Assembly: GCA_958296015.1 (NCBI GenBank)
Contig: CATQIH010000047.1
Coordinates: forward strand, 1-37,964
Direction: 5' to 3'
Origin: Cyclobacteriaceae bacterium
GTDB lineage: Bacteria; Bacteroidota; Bacteroidia; Cytophagales; Cyclobacteriaceae
DNA: 37,964 bases
Part shown: positions 1 to 9,472 of the stretch, in pieces
Position numbering within the stretch: the stretch's first letter is position 1
Layout: every line of letters begins with the position of its first letter
The notes under the pieces: generated by a model
Seen by the model: only the letters and a program-made list of their open reading frames with translations
Told to the model about the DNA's origin: nothing
Databases searched by the model: none
Made by a program: the position numbers and the translations under genes

Positions 1-584
1 CACCCCTTGGCAAAATACGCTCTGCCAATGATACCGTCGTTGATATCTTTGACACAGGCGATAATATTAGGCCATGAACGTCTTTGGCTTCCCATTTGCA
101 CTACGCGATCGTATCTCCGGGCCGCTTCCACCATCATTTCCCCTTCGTAAGGATTGTGGCTACAAGGCTTCTCTACATACACGTGCTTGCCTGCCTGACA
201 AGCCAAAATGGTAGCCGGTGCGTGCCAGTGGTCCGGTGTGGCGATATACACACCATCCAGTTCCTTATCATCCAGGATGGTACGAAAATCCTCTACGCCT
301 TTGGGCTTCTTCTTAGATTTTTCTGCTACACCCGCTACGGTCTTAGCCAAGACATTCGCATCCACATCACTGATATAGGCTACCTCACAGTTCTTCTGAC
401 TGGCAAAGTTCTTAGCCATCCCATCTCCCCTGCCATGCACACCAATAGCTGCCATGCGCACTCTGTCGTTGGCTCCCATAATACTGGCATAGCTTTTTGC
501 ATTCATGGCAAAAGCCAGTCCTGCTGAGCCTAAACTGGCTTTCTTGATAAAATCTCTACGAGAATCGTTATTTTTGTTTTGCAT
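1..584 (-). CDS. Gfo/Idh/MocA family oxidoreductase, Tat-exported (partial, C-terminus outside window)
   Basis: The reverse strand reads from an ATG at 584-582 to the window edge, giving about 194 residues. The N-terminus has a twin-arginine motif (SRRDFIKK) and a short hydrophobic stretch, followed by a Rossmann nucleotide-binding segment (AAIGVHGRG), the TPDHWHA segment and the VEKPCSH motif whose lysine is the usual catalytic residue of the family. The family uses NAD(P) to oxidise or reduce sugars; Tat export implies folding with the cofactor before transport to the periplasm. It is the last visible gene of the minus-strand run that starts at the sigma factor, 65 nt after the DUF1080 gene. 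That pairing suggests 3-keto sugar formation or reduction (inference). The substrate is unknown. Confidence 0.9.
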   Translation of the reverse strand, partial: MQNKNNDSRRDFIKKASLGSAGLAFAMNAKSYASIMGANDRVRMAAIGVHGRGDGMAKNFASQKNCEVAYISDVDANVLAKTVAGVAEKSKKKPKGVEDFRTILDDKELDGVYIATPDHWHAPATILACQAGKHVYVEKPCSHNPYEGEMMVEAARRYDRVVQMGSQRRSWPNIIACVKDINDGIIGRAYFAKG

Positions 585-649
585 CACGTTAGGTTTAAAG
601 TTGTTCTTTTAGTTTTCGTTTTTTCAATGCCTCTTTGCTGAAGCTTGGA

Positions 650-1471
650 TCAGGAATCTGCTAAGTTCTTGATCTTGATATTTTTATAGTGGACAGTATC
701 TCCATGACCTTGCAAAAGAATATGGCCCACGGGCATTTCGCCAAAACCCTTGAGATCTTTGTATTTACTTGCCTCGACCAGTTTGCGGAACTGATCGCTA
801 CCTCGCTCATATTCAAGTACTTTGTGTCCATTCAGCCAATGCTCCACATGGTCACCTTTCACCATGATTTTTGCATGATTCCATTCACCCACCGGCTTCG
901 CTTTTTTATTTTTGGCGGGTATCAGATCGTATAAAGAAGCGATGGTTCTGTTTCCATTGACACCCAACTTGGCATCGGGATGATTTTTATCGTCTATGAT
1001 CTGATATTCCAGTCCCAGGTAATCGCCCTGATGACCAGGAAAATTGTTAACAACAAAATACTTGATCCCACTATTGGCTCCTTCGGGAATTTTAAAATCC
1101 AGCGATAGTTCAAAATCACCATACTGATTTTTGGTAATAATATCCCCGCCACTGGCATGATCATCTCCAGCAGAACCCAGCACGGTGAGCACGCCATCTT
1201 CTATCTGCCAGCCATTTTCTGGAAAACCCTGACCTTTGGTGCCTGTCCATGCATCGGTGGATGTTCCATCGAAGAGCAACTGCCAACCCTCCTTTTGCTC
1301 CTTCTGCGTGAGCGTATTGGGCTGGGTAGCCTTTTCCTTGTCTGACTGCGATGTGTTCGCATCTTGCCCCATCACTTTGCTGTTGAAGCCAACTGCTGCG
1401 ATTGACAAAGTAAATGCAGTAAAAAATAGGTACCTGTGACTCAATTTCTTAGCTGTTGTTTTAATTTTCAT
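650..1471 (-). CDS. DUF1080 / 3-keto-disaccharide hydrolase-like secreted protein
   Basis: 273 residues with an N-terminal signal peptide (hydrophobic segment about residues 13-35). The mature part has the features of the DUF1080 family, a concanavalin-like beta-sandwich: GWQLLFDGTSTDAWTG near the start, then DFELSLDFKIPEGANSGIKY, and a GHILLQGHGDTVHYKNIKIK ending. Characterised relatives cleave 3-keto-glycosides by hydrolysis or by a lyase reaction. It sits 34 nt after susD and 65 nt before a Gfo/Idh/MocA oxidoreductase, which fits an oxidise-then-cleave route for imported or surface-bound glycans. No lipobox is evident, so a periplasmic location is most likely. Family assignment is strong; the exact reaction is inferred. 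Confidence 0.9.
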   Translation of the reverse strand: MKIKTTAKKLSHRYLFFTAFTLSIAAVGFNSKVMGQDANTSQSDKEKATQPNTLTQKEQKEGWQLLFDGTSTDAWTGTKGQGFPENGWQIEDGVLTVLGSAGDDHASGGDIITKNQYGDFELSLDFKIPEGANSGIKYFVVNNFPGHQGDYLGLEYQIIDDKNHPDAKLGVNGNRTIASLYDLIPAKNKKAKPVGEWNHAKIMVKGDHVEHWLNGHKVLEYERGSDQFRKLVEASKYKDLKGFGEMPVGHILLQGHGDTVHYKNIKIKNLADS

Positions 1472-1505
1472 ATTTTTAGTTTTATAAATTTCTGATAGTC
1501 TTATT

Positions 1506-2996
1506 CTAATATCCTGTGTTTTGCTTGATCACGGCAGGATTATTCTCAACGGCCTGAAGAGGCACAGGAAAGAGCAATTGGTACGCTTGTATCTCTTCGG
1601 GAATATTCAACACATCTCTTTTTGAATTCATCACTTCCAAAGCCCTTCCTGTACGAACAAGATCAAACCATCGATGGTTTTCGAAAGCCAGTTCAACCCT
1701 CCTTTCCTGCTCTATGGACAACCTAAACGCTTGTTGATCTGCCACACGAAGCTTAGGATCAGCATTATTGGCTGTCTTAGGCACTAAACTTGCCCGCTCT
1801 CTGATCTGGTTGAGTAACTGAAAGGCTTGTCCATCCGGCGCAAATCCTAATTCATTGAGTACTTCCGCATACATCAATAACACATCCGCATATCTTAGTA
1901 CAATCCAATTATTATTAGCATCTCCATCTTCAAATGGAACATCAAAATACTTTTTAATGTAGGCATAGGGAACAAAGTCGCCCGCATCATTCACGTATCC
2001 CGGTGCCAGTGATAGGTCTTTTCTCAGATCGCCCGGTTCATAGGCGTTTTCCATATCCACTGTCGGTGAATTGACCGATCCGGCCCCTCCTACCTGTACC
2101 ACAATCTGGTTGGAGAATTTGGGAGCAAAAGCATTGGCAAAAGGACTACCTGTTCCTCTCCCTCCTTTTAAATACTGTACCTCAAAAAGAGATTCCATAC
2201 TATTCTCATGCTGTAAATCCCACAAATCGGCATAGTTGGGAAGCAACTGGTAACTACTACTATTGATCACTTCTTCCAGTTTGGTTTTAGCTTCAGGATA
2301 ATTTTTCATCGTGAGGTACACCTTACCCAAAATTCCTTTGGCCGCACCGCTCGTAGCTCTTCCTATATCTACTGACCCATAGGTAGGAGGAAGCGCATCT
2401 TCAGCGAATTGCAAATCCTCCATAATCTGCGCATAAACCTGCTGGGCAGGTGCTCTTCCCTGAGCATACGCTTCCTGAACCGTTATTTCGGTCAGGACAA
2501 GCGGCACATCTCCAAAAATCTGCACCAGATAAAAATACTCAAGTGCTCTCAAAAAGCGAACCTCACCTTTATACTGTTCTTTGAGCGTCTGGTCCATATC
2601 AACAGCGTCTATGCGATCCAACACAACATTGCATCTGAGAATAGCATTATATGCATCGTTCCATATTGTATTCAGGTACCGGTTAGAGGAAATGACCGTA
2701 AAATAATAAATACTTTCAGTATCATAAGAATCTCCCGACACCCATGAAGTAGCGGTATTATCAGATCTCATTTCTCCCACAAAATAAAGTCCCTGGTTAA
2801 ACAAACCTGTGTTGCGCAGGCCGGCATAAGCAGCATTCACTGCGATTTCCATATCTTGTGGCGACTTGTAGAAATTCGTTTCACTGATATCGGAAATCGG
2901 ATTTAGCGCAATAAAATCATCGTTACAAGCCATCAAAGAAAAGCTTGCCAGGACGGTTGTTAGTAGTATATTTTTCATCTTCATTGGTTTAAGCAT
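1506..2996 (-). CDS. susD: SusD/RagB family nutrient-binding outer membrane lipoprotein
   Basis: 496 residues. The N-terminus is a lipoprotein signal ending in SLMAC, followed by the acidic NDD that resembles a Bacteroidota surface-export signal. The body has the family landmarks: the early NPISDISETNFYKSPQDME segment, TPR-like helices (FLRALEYFYLVQIFGDVPLV), and a C-terminal RagB/SusD segment with LLNQIRERASL and ERRVELAFENHRWFDLVRTG. SusD proteins sit as a lid on the SusC channel and capture oligosaccharides. The gene begins 9 nt after the stop of the susC gene, consistent with co-transcription. It is full length for the family (about 480-600 aa). The ligand cannot be deduced from sequence. 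Confidence 0.96.
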   Translation of the reverse strand: MLKPMKMKNILLTTVLASFSLMACNDDFIALNPISDISETNFYKSPQDMEIAVNAAYAGLRNTGLFNQGLYFVGEMRSDNTATSWVSGDSYDTESIYYFTVISSNRYLNTIWNDAYNAILRCNVVLDRIDAVDMDQTLKEQYKGEVRFLRALEYFYLVQIFGDVPLVLTEITVQEAYAQGRAPAQQVYAQIMEDLQFAEDALPPTYGSVDIGRATSGAAKGILGKVYLTMKNYPEAKTKLEEVINSSSYQLLPNYADLWDLQHENSMESLFEVQYLKGGRGTGSPFANAFAPKFSNQIVVQVGGAGSVNSPTVDMENAYEPGDLRKDLSLAPGYVNDAGDFVPYAYIKKYFDVPFEDGDANNNWIVLRYADVLLMYAEVLNELGFAPDGQAFQLLNQIRERASLVPKTANNADPKLRVADQQAFRLSIEQERRVELAFENHRWFDLVRTGRALEVMNSKRDVLNIPEEIQAYQLLFPVPLQAVENNPAVIKQNTGY

Positions 2997-3005
2997 TAAC
3001 GGTCT

Positions 3006-6000
3006 TTAAAATCTGAGATTTACGCCTAAGGTGAATGTACGGGCGGTAGGATAGCCCGTGTAATCTCCTCCTCGCGTCAACCCATCGCCTGACGTGCTCA
3101 CCTCCGGATCAAAACCAAAATAGTTGGTAAATGTGTAGAGGTTCTGTACACTGAAATAGAATCTGGAAGATTGGATAAAGCTATTTCCCAATACACTTTC
3201 CGGTAAGTTATATCCCAGCGTAACATTGCGAATGCGCAGGAAACTGGCATCCTGTATCCAGTAGCTGGAAGGTTCTTTCTGGAGTCCTAAGTAGTTTCGG
3301 TTTGCCCTGAAATACGCTCCGTCACCCGGTTGTTCAGGCGATCTCCAGCGATTAACAGCATCCACTCTGGCATTTCTTTCTCCATGAAAATACTTGGTGA
3401 ACCTGGACGACATAGAAAACACTTCTCCTCCCTGCGAGCCTGTCAGTTGAACCCGCAGGTCAAAGTTTTTGTAAGAGAAATCATTGGTAAACCCATACAT
3501 AAAGTCAGGTTGGTTATTGCCAATAACGGTACGATCATCAGCATTTAACTTTCCATCACCATTTACATCCCTGATGATCGGGTCGCCCGGAACATCGGTT
3601 GATAAATGCGTGTGCGCTTCAATCTGATCTTGCGTGGTATACACGCCATCGAAAACATAGCCATAGAAGTTGGCGATAGGTTGTCCTACTTCTGTCTTGA
3701 AACCATTGGTAACATTGGGCGCGCTTGCGTAAATAGGGTTGTCATCAGGCCCCAATGCCAACACTTTATTTCTGTTGACCGATATATTGAAGTTGGTGTT
3801 CCATTTCAAAGCATTAACCAGGTTTCTGGTGGTTGCCGAAAATTCTACACCCTGGTTTTGTACCTTTCCGATATTTTGGAGTTGGGTTGCGTAACCTGTG
3901 ATTTGAGGGACAGGAACAAACAACAATAAGTCTTTGGTAGAACGGTAATAGTAATCCGCTTCCACAGAAATTCTATTGGCAAGCAGTCCCAGTTCCACCC
4001 CTACATCCAGTTGCCTTGTCATTTCCCAGCCAAGCTCAGGATTAGAAATCGTACTGGGGTATACCGCGTTCACCAGACTATTGCCCAGCACATATTGTTC
4101 TACACCCAGCAAACCCTGAGATCCATAATTAGGAATGGAGTTGTTGCCGGTATAACCATAACTTGTCCTGATTTTTAGGTCGCTGATCACACTGGACTGC
4201 TTGAGGAAATCTTCCTCTGAGACTCGCCACCCCAGGGACAAAGAAGGAAATACACCCCATTTGCTATCAGCACCAAACCGCGAAGAACCATCTGCACGGA
4301 TGGTACCAGTAAATAAATATTTATCGTCGAAAGTGTAGTTTACTCTGGCCAAATAGGATACCAGTGCGTATTCGGATTCCGTAGAGCTTCCGTCCGTCAC
4401 CTGTCCGTTGTTGAGCGTACGTACCCCTTCATAAGGAAAATTGGTTGCAAAGATATAATTATCCTCGTAGGTATCTTTCTGCTGCGTAAAGCCAATCAGG
4501 GCATTGACGGCATGTTTACCACCAAATACTTTATCATAGGTAAGGGTATTTTCCCATAGCCAGTTGGTTTGGTGTGTGGTGGTAGATTCAGCCTCTATTT
4601 GATTGGGTGCTTTATTAGAATCTCTGTTTACATAAGATGGCCGGTAATATTTTGCCCTGGATTCATGGAGTAAGCCGCCCAGGGAAACTTTGAAGGTGAG
4701 TCCGTCGAGAATCTGGTATTTACCAAACACCTGGCCTAAAGTGCGGTATTTATTTTTCGCATTATCAATCTGCGTGGCGATCTCTACCGGATTTGGATCA
4801 TCTCCCTGGTGCAAACTGTAGGGACTGTTCAAAGGGCTGCTGAAACTACCATCGGCATTATACACAGGAAAGGTAGATGGCACAACCAACGACAACTGAA
4901 CAGGACCATATTTACCGTTTTCTACAAGGTTAGCCTTGTCCATAGAAGCATCCAGGTTGAGCCCTATTTCCAGTTTATCGTTGACCTGGCTGCTCACATT
5001 TGAGCGCAGATTATATCTGCTATAATCGGTATTCAGGACAATACCCTGCTGATTTACATAATTTCCTGAGATCATGTAACGGGTATTTTCTGTTCCTCCC
5101 GAAACTGAAAGCTGGTAGCTTTGCATGGGTGCCGTCCGAAATATTTCGTCCTGCCAGTTGGTATTGGGTAGGTTTTCGGGCGTACGGTATTCTTCCGGTA
5201 TCTGGTAGTTGATAGAAGGACGCGCTTCGTTGGGGTCGCTGGCGTTTCCACCCTCCTGCACCCAGGCATTGTTATGGCCATCTATAAACCACTGTACATA
5301 TTGTTCTGAATTCATCATGTCCACTTTGCGAGCTACCTGCTGTAGTCCGACATAGGTGTTGAAAGCAACCTGAGGTTTGCCTACTACTCCTTTTTTGGTG
5401 GTAATCATCACCACCCCATTGCCCCCACGTGAACCATAGATAGCCGTGGCAGAGGCATCTTTGAGTACCTGGATAGATTCAATATCGTTCGGACTGATCA
5501 TGCTGATGTCGCCTTCTATCGGGTAACCATCCACCACATACAAGGGAGAACTTCCTGCCGAGATAGAACCTATGCCCCTGACGCGAACCGAAAGGCCAGC
5601 CCCACCCGGCGCACCATCAATCTGTTGTACCTGTACCCCTGCCATCTGACCGGCCAGGGCTTCTGTAAAATTGGTCACGGGCCGGTCTTTGATCTGCTCG
5701 GCAGACACCGAAGCAATGGCTCCGGTCACATCGGCTTTCTTTTGCGTGCCATATCCTACCACCACCACTTCTTGCAGCGACTGCACATCAGTAGACAGAG
5801 TGACGTTGACCGTGCTTCTGCCGTCAACGTCGATCTCCTGGGTAACGTACCCGATGGATGAGAATAACAGCACTGCCGTGTCGCTCACATTGAGGCTGTA
5901 GCTTCCTTCAATATCGGTGACAGTTCCGTTTGAGGTTCCTTTCTCAATAATGTTCACCCCTGGCAACCCTTCTCCGGCTTCCTGGTCGGTGACTGTACCT

Positions 6001-6413
6001 TGTACCCGTAAGTTTATTTTGGTGATTTTGGAAACTCTTGGTTTTTCTTTTTTTTCTCTGGACTTGACATTGATAATATCGTTGAGCTGCCTAAAATCCA
6101 GGTTCAACTGCGTGGAAAAATCCAGGAGAATATTGTACAGCGACTGATGATTATAAGTGCCTTTCACTTTATGTTTTCCCAGATCGGTGATGTTATAAGA
6201 AAAGCTAAATCCTGTGGCATTTTCTATTTTTCTAAATGCCTCAATGACATCTATATTGTTAAAGTCCAGGGTGGTATAAACTTCTTTTATATTTTTCACC
6301 GGTTGTGCAGTTGCACTGGCAGTTGATCTCTCAGTGCTTATAAGTTGGAGCAGCACGAGGATGGCAAAAAGTTGCCATCCTCTGCTCATAGGTTGTTGTA
6401 TTAGTGATAGCAT
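3006..6413 (-). CDS. susC: SusC/RagA TonB-linked outer membrane transporter with STN signalling domain
   Basis: 1135 residues. Order of parts: signal peptide (about 1-35), secretin/TonB short N-terminal (STN) domain around residues 45-110, carboxypeptidase-regulatory-like domain about 135-210 (VQGTVTDQEAGEGLPGVNI), a TonB-box-like VVVVGYGTQKK near 217-227, the plug (SSPLYVVDGYPIEG, SIQVLKDASATAIYGSRGGN), then the beta-barrel ending in a C-terminal phenylalanine (LGVNLRF). The STN domain is the part that in TonB-dependent transducers contacts a FecR protein, and fecR lies 79 nt upstream on the same strand. The protein should therefore both import a glycan fragment and signal its presence. susD follows directly. 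No frameshift or truncation was seen. Confidence 0.97.
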   Translation of the reverse strand: MLSLIQQPMSRGWQLFAILVLLQLISTERSTASATAQPVKNIKEVYTTLDFNNIDVIEAFRKIENATGFSFSYNITDLGKHKVKGTYNHQSLYNILLDFSTQLNLDFRQLNDIINVKSREKKEKPRVSKITKINLRVQGTVTDQEAGEGLPGVNIIEKGTSNGTVTDIEGSYSLNVSDTAVLLFSSIGYVTQEIDVDGRSTVNVTLSTDVQSLQEVVVVGYGTQKKADVTGAIASVSAEQIKDRPVTNFTEALAGQMAGVQVQQIDGAPGGAGLSVRVRGIGSISAGSSPLYVVDGYPIEGDISMISPNDIESIQVLKDASATAIYGSRGGNGVVMITTKKGVVGKPQVAFNTYVGLQQVARKVDMMNSEQYVQWFIDGHNNAWVQEGGNASDPNEARPSINYQIPEEYRTPENLPNTNWQDEIFRTAPMQSYQLSVSGGTENTRYMISGNYVNQQGIVLNTDYSRYNLRSNVSSQVNDKLEIGLNLDASMDKANLVENGKYGPVQLSLVVPSTFPVYNADGSFSSPLNSPYSLHQGDDPNPVEIATQIDNAKNKYRTLGQVFGKYQILDGLTFKVSLGGLLHESRAKYYRPSYVNRDSNKAPNQIEAESTTTHQTNWLWENTLTYDKVFGGKHAVNALIGFTQQKDTYEDNYIFATNFPYEGVRTLNNGQVTDGSSTESEYALVSYLARVNYTFDDKYLFTGTIRADGSSRFGADSKWGVFPSLSLGWRVSEEDFLKQSSVISDLKIRTSYGYTGNNSIPNYGSQGLLGVEQYVLGNSLVNAVYPSTISNPELGWEMTRQLDVGVELGLLANRISVEADYYYRSTKDLLLFVPVPQITGYATQLQNIGKVQNQGVEFSATTRNLVNALKWNTNFNISVNRNKVLALGPDDNPIYASAPNVTNGFKTEVGQPIANFYGYVFDGVYTTQDQIEAHTHLSTDVPGDPIIRDVNGDGKLNADDRTVIGNNQPDFMYGFTNDFSYKNFDLRVQLTGSQGGEVFSMSSRFTKYFHGERNARVDAVNRWRSPEQPGDGAYFRANRNYLGLQKEPSSYWIQDASFLRIRNVTLGYNLPESVLGNSFIQSSRFYFSVQNLYTFTNYFGFDPEVSTSGDGLTRGGDYTGYPTARTFTLGVNLRF

Positions 6414-6492
6414 ACGTGTTAGGTTATGTGAGTGTATAAATAATGAATGGTTTGAGCAAAATCCTGGTATCAGCTACTGTTGTATTTTTTCA

Positions 6493-7587
6493 TCATGGCA
6501 CCTGCTTTTTTGAGTAATCAATATTGACTTCCTTATTTTTAATGGTATAGCGAAAGTCCATGATGTAACCGATGGACTTTAGTACTTCATGCAACTCTTT
6601 ATCTTTGAATCTTCCTGAGTAATTCCACGCCTTTGGTATCTGGCCTTCTATGCTGATCTTTACGCCATACCAACGCTCCAGGGTATGCACCACTTCCTGC
6701 TCTCCGGCTCCTTCAAAATAAATAATACCATCCTTCCATACGATCACTGCTCCCGGGTTGAACCTTTCCTTTCTCAAATGAATACCTTGTAAATAAGCTT
6801 GCTCTCCTGGTATCAATAGGAGTTTTTCTCCTTTCTGTAAACTATCTGCCACGCTCACTGACACTTTACCCTCTACCAGTGCTACTTCTACCGTATTCCT
6901 GTCATACTTCACATTGAATTGTGTTCCCAAAGCTTCCGTTACTACAGCACCTGACTGGACTTTGAAAGGACGCAGGCTGTCTTTGGCTACTTCAAAGTAA
7001 GCTTCTCCGGTGATGTTAACCAGCCTTTCCTGCTCGGAAAAATGTGCCGGATAACGTATGGTACTCCCTGCGTTTAAGAACACTTGCGTACCATCAGGCA
7101 GATAAAACCTTGACTGATCCCCCCAGGGAATGGTTCTGGAAATGTAGTGTTCCGCCTGCCCTCCTTCCTGATACCCCAGATAGGCAGCAAGGCTCATACC
7201 GAGCACCAACAACACAGAAGCTGCTACGCTGCTGATCTTACGATAAGACCATCGCTTGCGGGGTTTTTCTTTAGCAGGACTGCCCAAAACAGCTTCCGCA
7301 TGTATAGGAATGATTCTGGAAAAGATATTTTCATGCACGTTTTTTTGCTGTGTTTCATGGCTGATAGCCTGCCAAAGTGCCTCTTCCTGTTGCTCATTCC
7401 ATCCGTAATTAATCTGAGGCATCTTTAGGAGGATAGTCCGCGCTTCCTGCAACAAACTTCTTTTTTCAGGATAGCGTTGCAGCCATTGATGCCAGAACAG
7501 ACTGCTCTCTGTATCCGAAGCGAGTGCCCACTGCCTGAACTTCTTATCAAGCACAAAATCTTCTACCGTGTACTGACTATAATCCAT
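6493..7587 (-). CDS. FecR-family anti-sigma factor
   Basis: 364 residues. An N-terminal cytoplasmic part with helices (about 1-95) is followed by a basic stretch and one membrane segment (SVAASVLLVLGMSLAAYLG, about 104-125). Next comes the FecR domain (RTIPWGDQSRFYLPDGTQVF, NITGEAYFEVAKDSLRPFKV, LGTQFNVKY, VEVALVEGKVSV, about 145-260) and a C-terminal DUF4974-like secretin/TonB-related domain (VVHTLERWYGVKI, WNYSGRFKDKELHEVLKSIGY). It spans the inner membrane and passes the signal from the STN domain of the neighbouring SusC to the ECF sigma factor. It lies 107 nt downstream of the sigma gene. A hairpin lies directly against its start codon (separate entry). Confidence 0.95.
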   Translation of the reverse strand: MDYSQYTVEDFVLDKKFRQWALASDTESSLFWHQWLQRYPEKRSLLQEARTILLKMPQINYGWNEQQEEALWQAISHETQQKNVHENIFSRIIPIHAEAVLGSPAKEKPRKRWSYRKISSVAASVLLVLGMSLAAYLGYQEGGQAEHYISRTIPWGDQSRFYLPDGTQVFLNAGSTIRYPAHFSEQERLVNITGEAYFEVAKDSLRPFKVQSGAVVTEALGTQFNVKYDRNTVEVALVEGKVSVSVADSLQKGEKLLLIPGEQAYLQGIHLRKERFNPGAVIVWKDGIIYFEGAGEQEVVHTLERWYGVKISIEGQIPKAWNYSGRFKDKELHEVLKSIGYIMDFRYTIKNKEVNIDYSKKQVP

Positions 7588-7621
7588 GTTGATGGCCTTT
7601 CACTGTAACAGTGACATCAAC
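7588..7621 (-). promoter_or_regulatory. Two-part inverted repeat touching the fecR start codon
   Basis: On the minus strand the bases directly before the fecR ATG form arms GTTGATG (7621-7615) and CATCAAC (7594-7588), enclosing a second perfect stem TCACTG/CAGTGA with a TTA loop. The only unpaired material is a five-base bulge, AAGGC, on the start-codon side. The structure totals 13 pairs and ends one base before the AUG. It could restrict ribosome access to fecR, or it could be a dyad operator in DNA. The bulged AAGG is the only purine-rich ribosome-site-like sequence there. That it is regulatory is inference. Confidence 0.5.
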
Positions 7622-7694
7622 AGGTTGAAGTTATCCTTCTTTGGGAAAAAAACTTGGAAAAAACAAAAATGGTTGTGTGCAAAGCAACAAGCCG

Positions 7695-8321
7695 TTATAG
7701 CTGTGTCAGCAAAAAGTAGGCGGAGGCAAGTAAGAAAATGAAATCGACAACAAGTTTTCGCAAAGCACTAATACCTTTCCAGGCCAGTGTATAGACCGAT
7801 CTGACATTGATTTCCATGATCTCGGCCACTTCCTCATAGCTGGCTCCTACCTGAAAAAGAAGATGTAATACTTCCTTTTGCCGTGCAGACAGTTTTTCCA
7901 TAGATTTGGCTATTTTCAACTTCTGCTCTTTGGATAGCTGGGCTGAGATCATCACACTCTCCAAAGGCAATTCCACTTCCATCTCTGGCAGCGTCTCATA
8001 ATTGAGGTTGTGTACCCAGCGGTTCTCTCTGCCACGCTGACGCTGTAATTTATACTTGAATGCTCTAAAAAGATATGTTTTAATAGAAGAAACCTCGGCC
8101 AGCCTTTCGTGCTGCTTCCATAAATCTATAAACAACTCCTGCAGGCAATCTTCTATCCATTGTTGTTGACCATACAACTTCATACCGAAATTATATAAGC
8201 TTTTGCTGTAGGTGCGGTAAAAGTATTCCAAAGCCAAATGATTACCTCCCTTGAGCTGCTGCCAGATATCTTCTTCGTTGCGGGTATCAAAACCCTTCCA
8301 TATACCTGGAGATAATGCCAT
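7695..8321 (-). CDS. ECF-type RNA polymerase sigma-70 factor
   Basis: 208 residues with the two domains of a group 4 sigma factor. Region 2 is near residues 25-95 (LALEYFYRTYSKSLYNFGMK, WIEDCLQELFIDLWKQHERL, TYLFRAFKYKLQRQ). Region 4 is near 125-190 (KLSARQKEVLHLLFQVGASY, EEVAEIMEINVRSVYTLAWK). It heads the minus-strand run and is followed by the FecR anti-sigma and the STN-bearing SusC, the standard order of a Bacteroidota FecI/FecR locus, so it should drive the downstream sus genes when the glycan is sensed. The last about 18 residues are strongly hydrophobic (DFIFLLASAYFLLTQL), which would allow membrane association. The start is the only plausible ATG close to region 2. Confidence 0.94.
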   Translation of the reverse strand: MALSPGIWKGFDTRNEEDIWQQLKGGNHLALEYFYRTYSKSLYNFGMKLYGQQQWIEDCLQELFIDLWKQHERLAEVSSIKTYLFRAFKYKLQRQRGRENRWVHNLNYETLPEMEVELPLESVMISAQLSKEQKLKIAKSMEKLSARQKEVLHLLFQVGASYEEVAEIMEINVRSVYTLAWKGISALRKLVVDFIFLLASAYFLLTQL

Positions 8322-8532
8322 GCTCTTATCGTTTTTTCAGAAAAAATATTTAACTTTTTTAAAACAAAAAGAAATTGTTTGTCTATTTTACTAAAATAAT
8401 ACCTAAATATGCCATGCATTCGTCATTTTTTTACTTTACTTGTAACAGATACTCTGATGTAAGGAGATTGATTTCATCAAAAGCTATATACAAAAAGTGA
8501 TTCTTTCTTTGAAGCGTATCACCTGAATTTTT

Positions 8533-9441
8533 ATGCTACACAACCGAAGACAATTTATCCATAAAGCCGCCGTGTTGCCTTTGCTCCCCGTAGCTGTAAA
8601 GGTGATAGATAGTACAACAGGTACCGCATCGCTGCGGGCTTCAGGCAAAGGTAACATCAAGCTGAGTTGCAACCTTTACTCTTTTAATGCTCTACTGGAG
8701 AAGGGAGAGATGACTTTAGAAGAAGTCATCCGATTTTGTGCAGACTTAGGTTTCGATGCGGTTGACCCGACGGGCTACTACTTTCCCGGTTATCCCAAAC
8801 CGCCTGAAGATGCCTATATTTACAAAATCAAGCAGCAGGCTTTTCTTTCAGGACTCGATATCAGCGGAACAGGTGTACGCAATGACTTTACCTTGCCTGA
8901 AGGAAAGGAACGGCAGGCCAATATTACGTTGGTTCGGCAGTGGATTGAGGTAGCCGCCAAACTTGGAGCACCCGTTGTGCGCATTTTTGCCGGAAAAGAG
9001 ATTCCTGAAGGTTATGCTGACCAAAAAATCCTTCAGCGTGTCATTGATGGCATCAAAACCTGCACAGATTACGGTAAACAAAAAGGCGTGATGCTGGTAT
9101 TGCAGAACCACAATGAGTTTCTGAAAACAGCCGATCAGGTTTTGCACATTCGCAAGCAAATAGCCTCCGACTGGTTTGGCCTGAACGTAGACATTGGCAG
9201 CTTGCGCCAGGGCGATCCTTACCAGGAAATTGCCCGGCTGGCTCCTCATGCCTATACCTGGCAGATCAAAGAAAAGGTATACCGCAATGGCAAAGAAGAA
9301 AACGTTGACTTAGCCAACATGATGGCTATCTTAAAAAAGATCGGATACAGCGGGTACATCCCGCTGGAAACCCTGGGCGAAGGTGATCCAAAAACCAAGA
9401 TTACTCATTTTTTAGAAGAAGTCAGACGTGCGCTGGCATGA
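8533..9441 (+). CDS. Sugar phosphate isomerase/epimerase-like TIM barrel, Tat-signal
   Basis: 302 residues. The N-terminus NRRQFIHKAA followed by a hydrophobic stretch is a twin-arginine-like signal. The remainder fits the xylose isomerase-like TIM barrel family (AP endonuclease family 2 fold): KLSCNLYSFNALLEKGEMTL, LGFDAVDPTGYYFPGYP, KLGAPVVRIFAGKE, LQNHNEF, NVDIGS and PLETLGEGDP, the last three carrying likely metal ligands. Members include epimerases, isomerases and, in 3-keto-glycoside catabolism, hydratases. It is transcribed divergently from the sigma/sus genes (211 nt apart) and precedes a bicupin gene by 31 nt, so the two likely form an operon. Substrate unknown. Confidence 0.85.
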   Translation: MLHNRRQFIHKAAVLPLLPVAVKVIDSTTGTASLRASGKGNIKLSCNLYSFNALLEKGEMTLEEVIRFCADLGFDAVDPTGYYFPGYPKPPEDAYIYKIKQQAFLSGLDISGTGVRNDFTLPEGKERQANITLVRQWIEVAAKLGAPVVRIFAGKEIPEGYADQKILQRVIDGIKTCTDYGKQKGVMLVLQNHNEFLKTADQVLHIRKQIASDWFGLNVDIGSLRQGDPYQEIARLAPHAYTWQIKEKVYRNGKEENVDLANMMAILKKIGYSGYIPLETLGEGDPKTKITHFLEEVRRALA

Positions 9442-9472
9442 ATTTTTATCTTTTCACTATCTCTTATTCTAT

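Noticed and set aside
84-527. Plus-strand ORF at the left end
   Set aside because: It is the antisense shadow of the Gfo/Idh/MocA gene, whose reverse-strand translation carries all family motifs.
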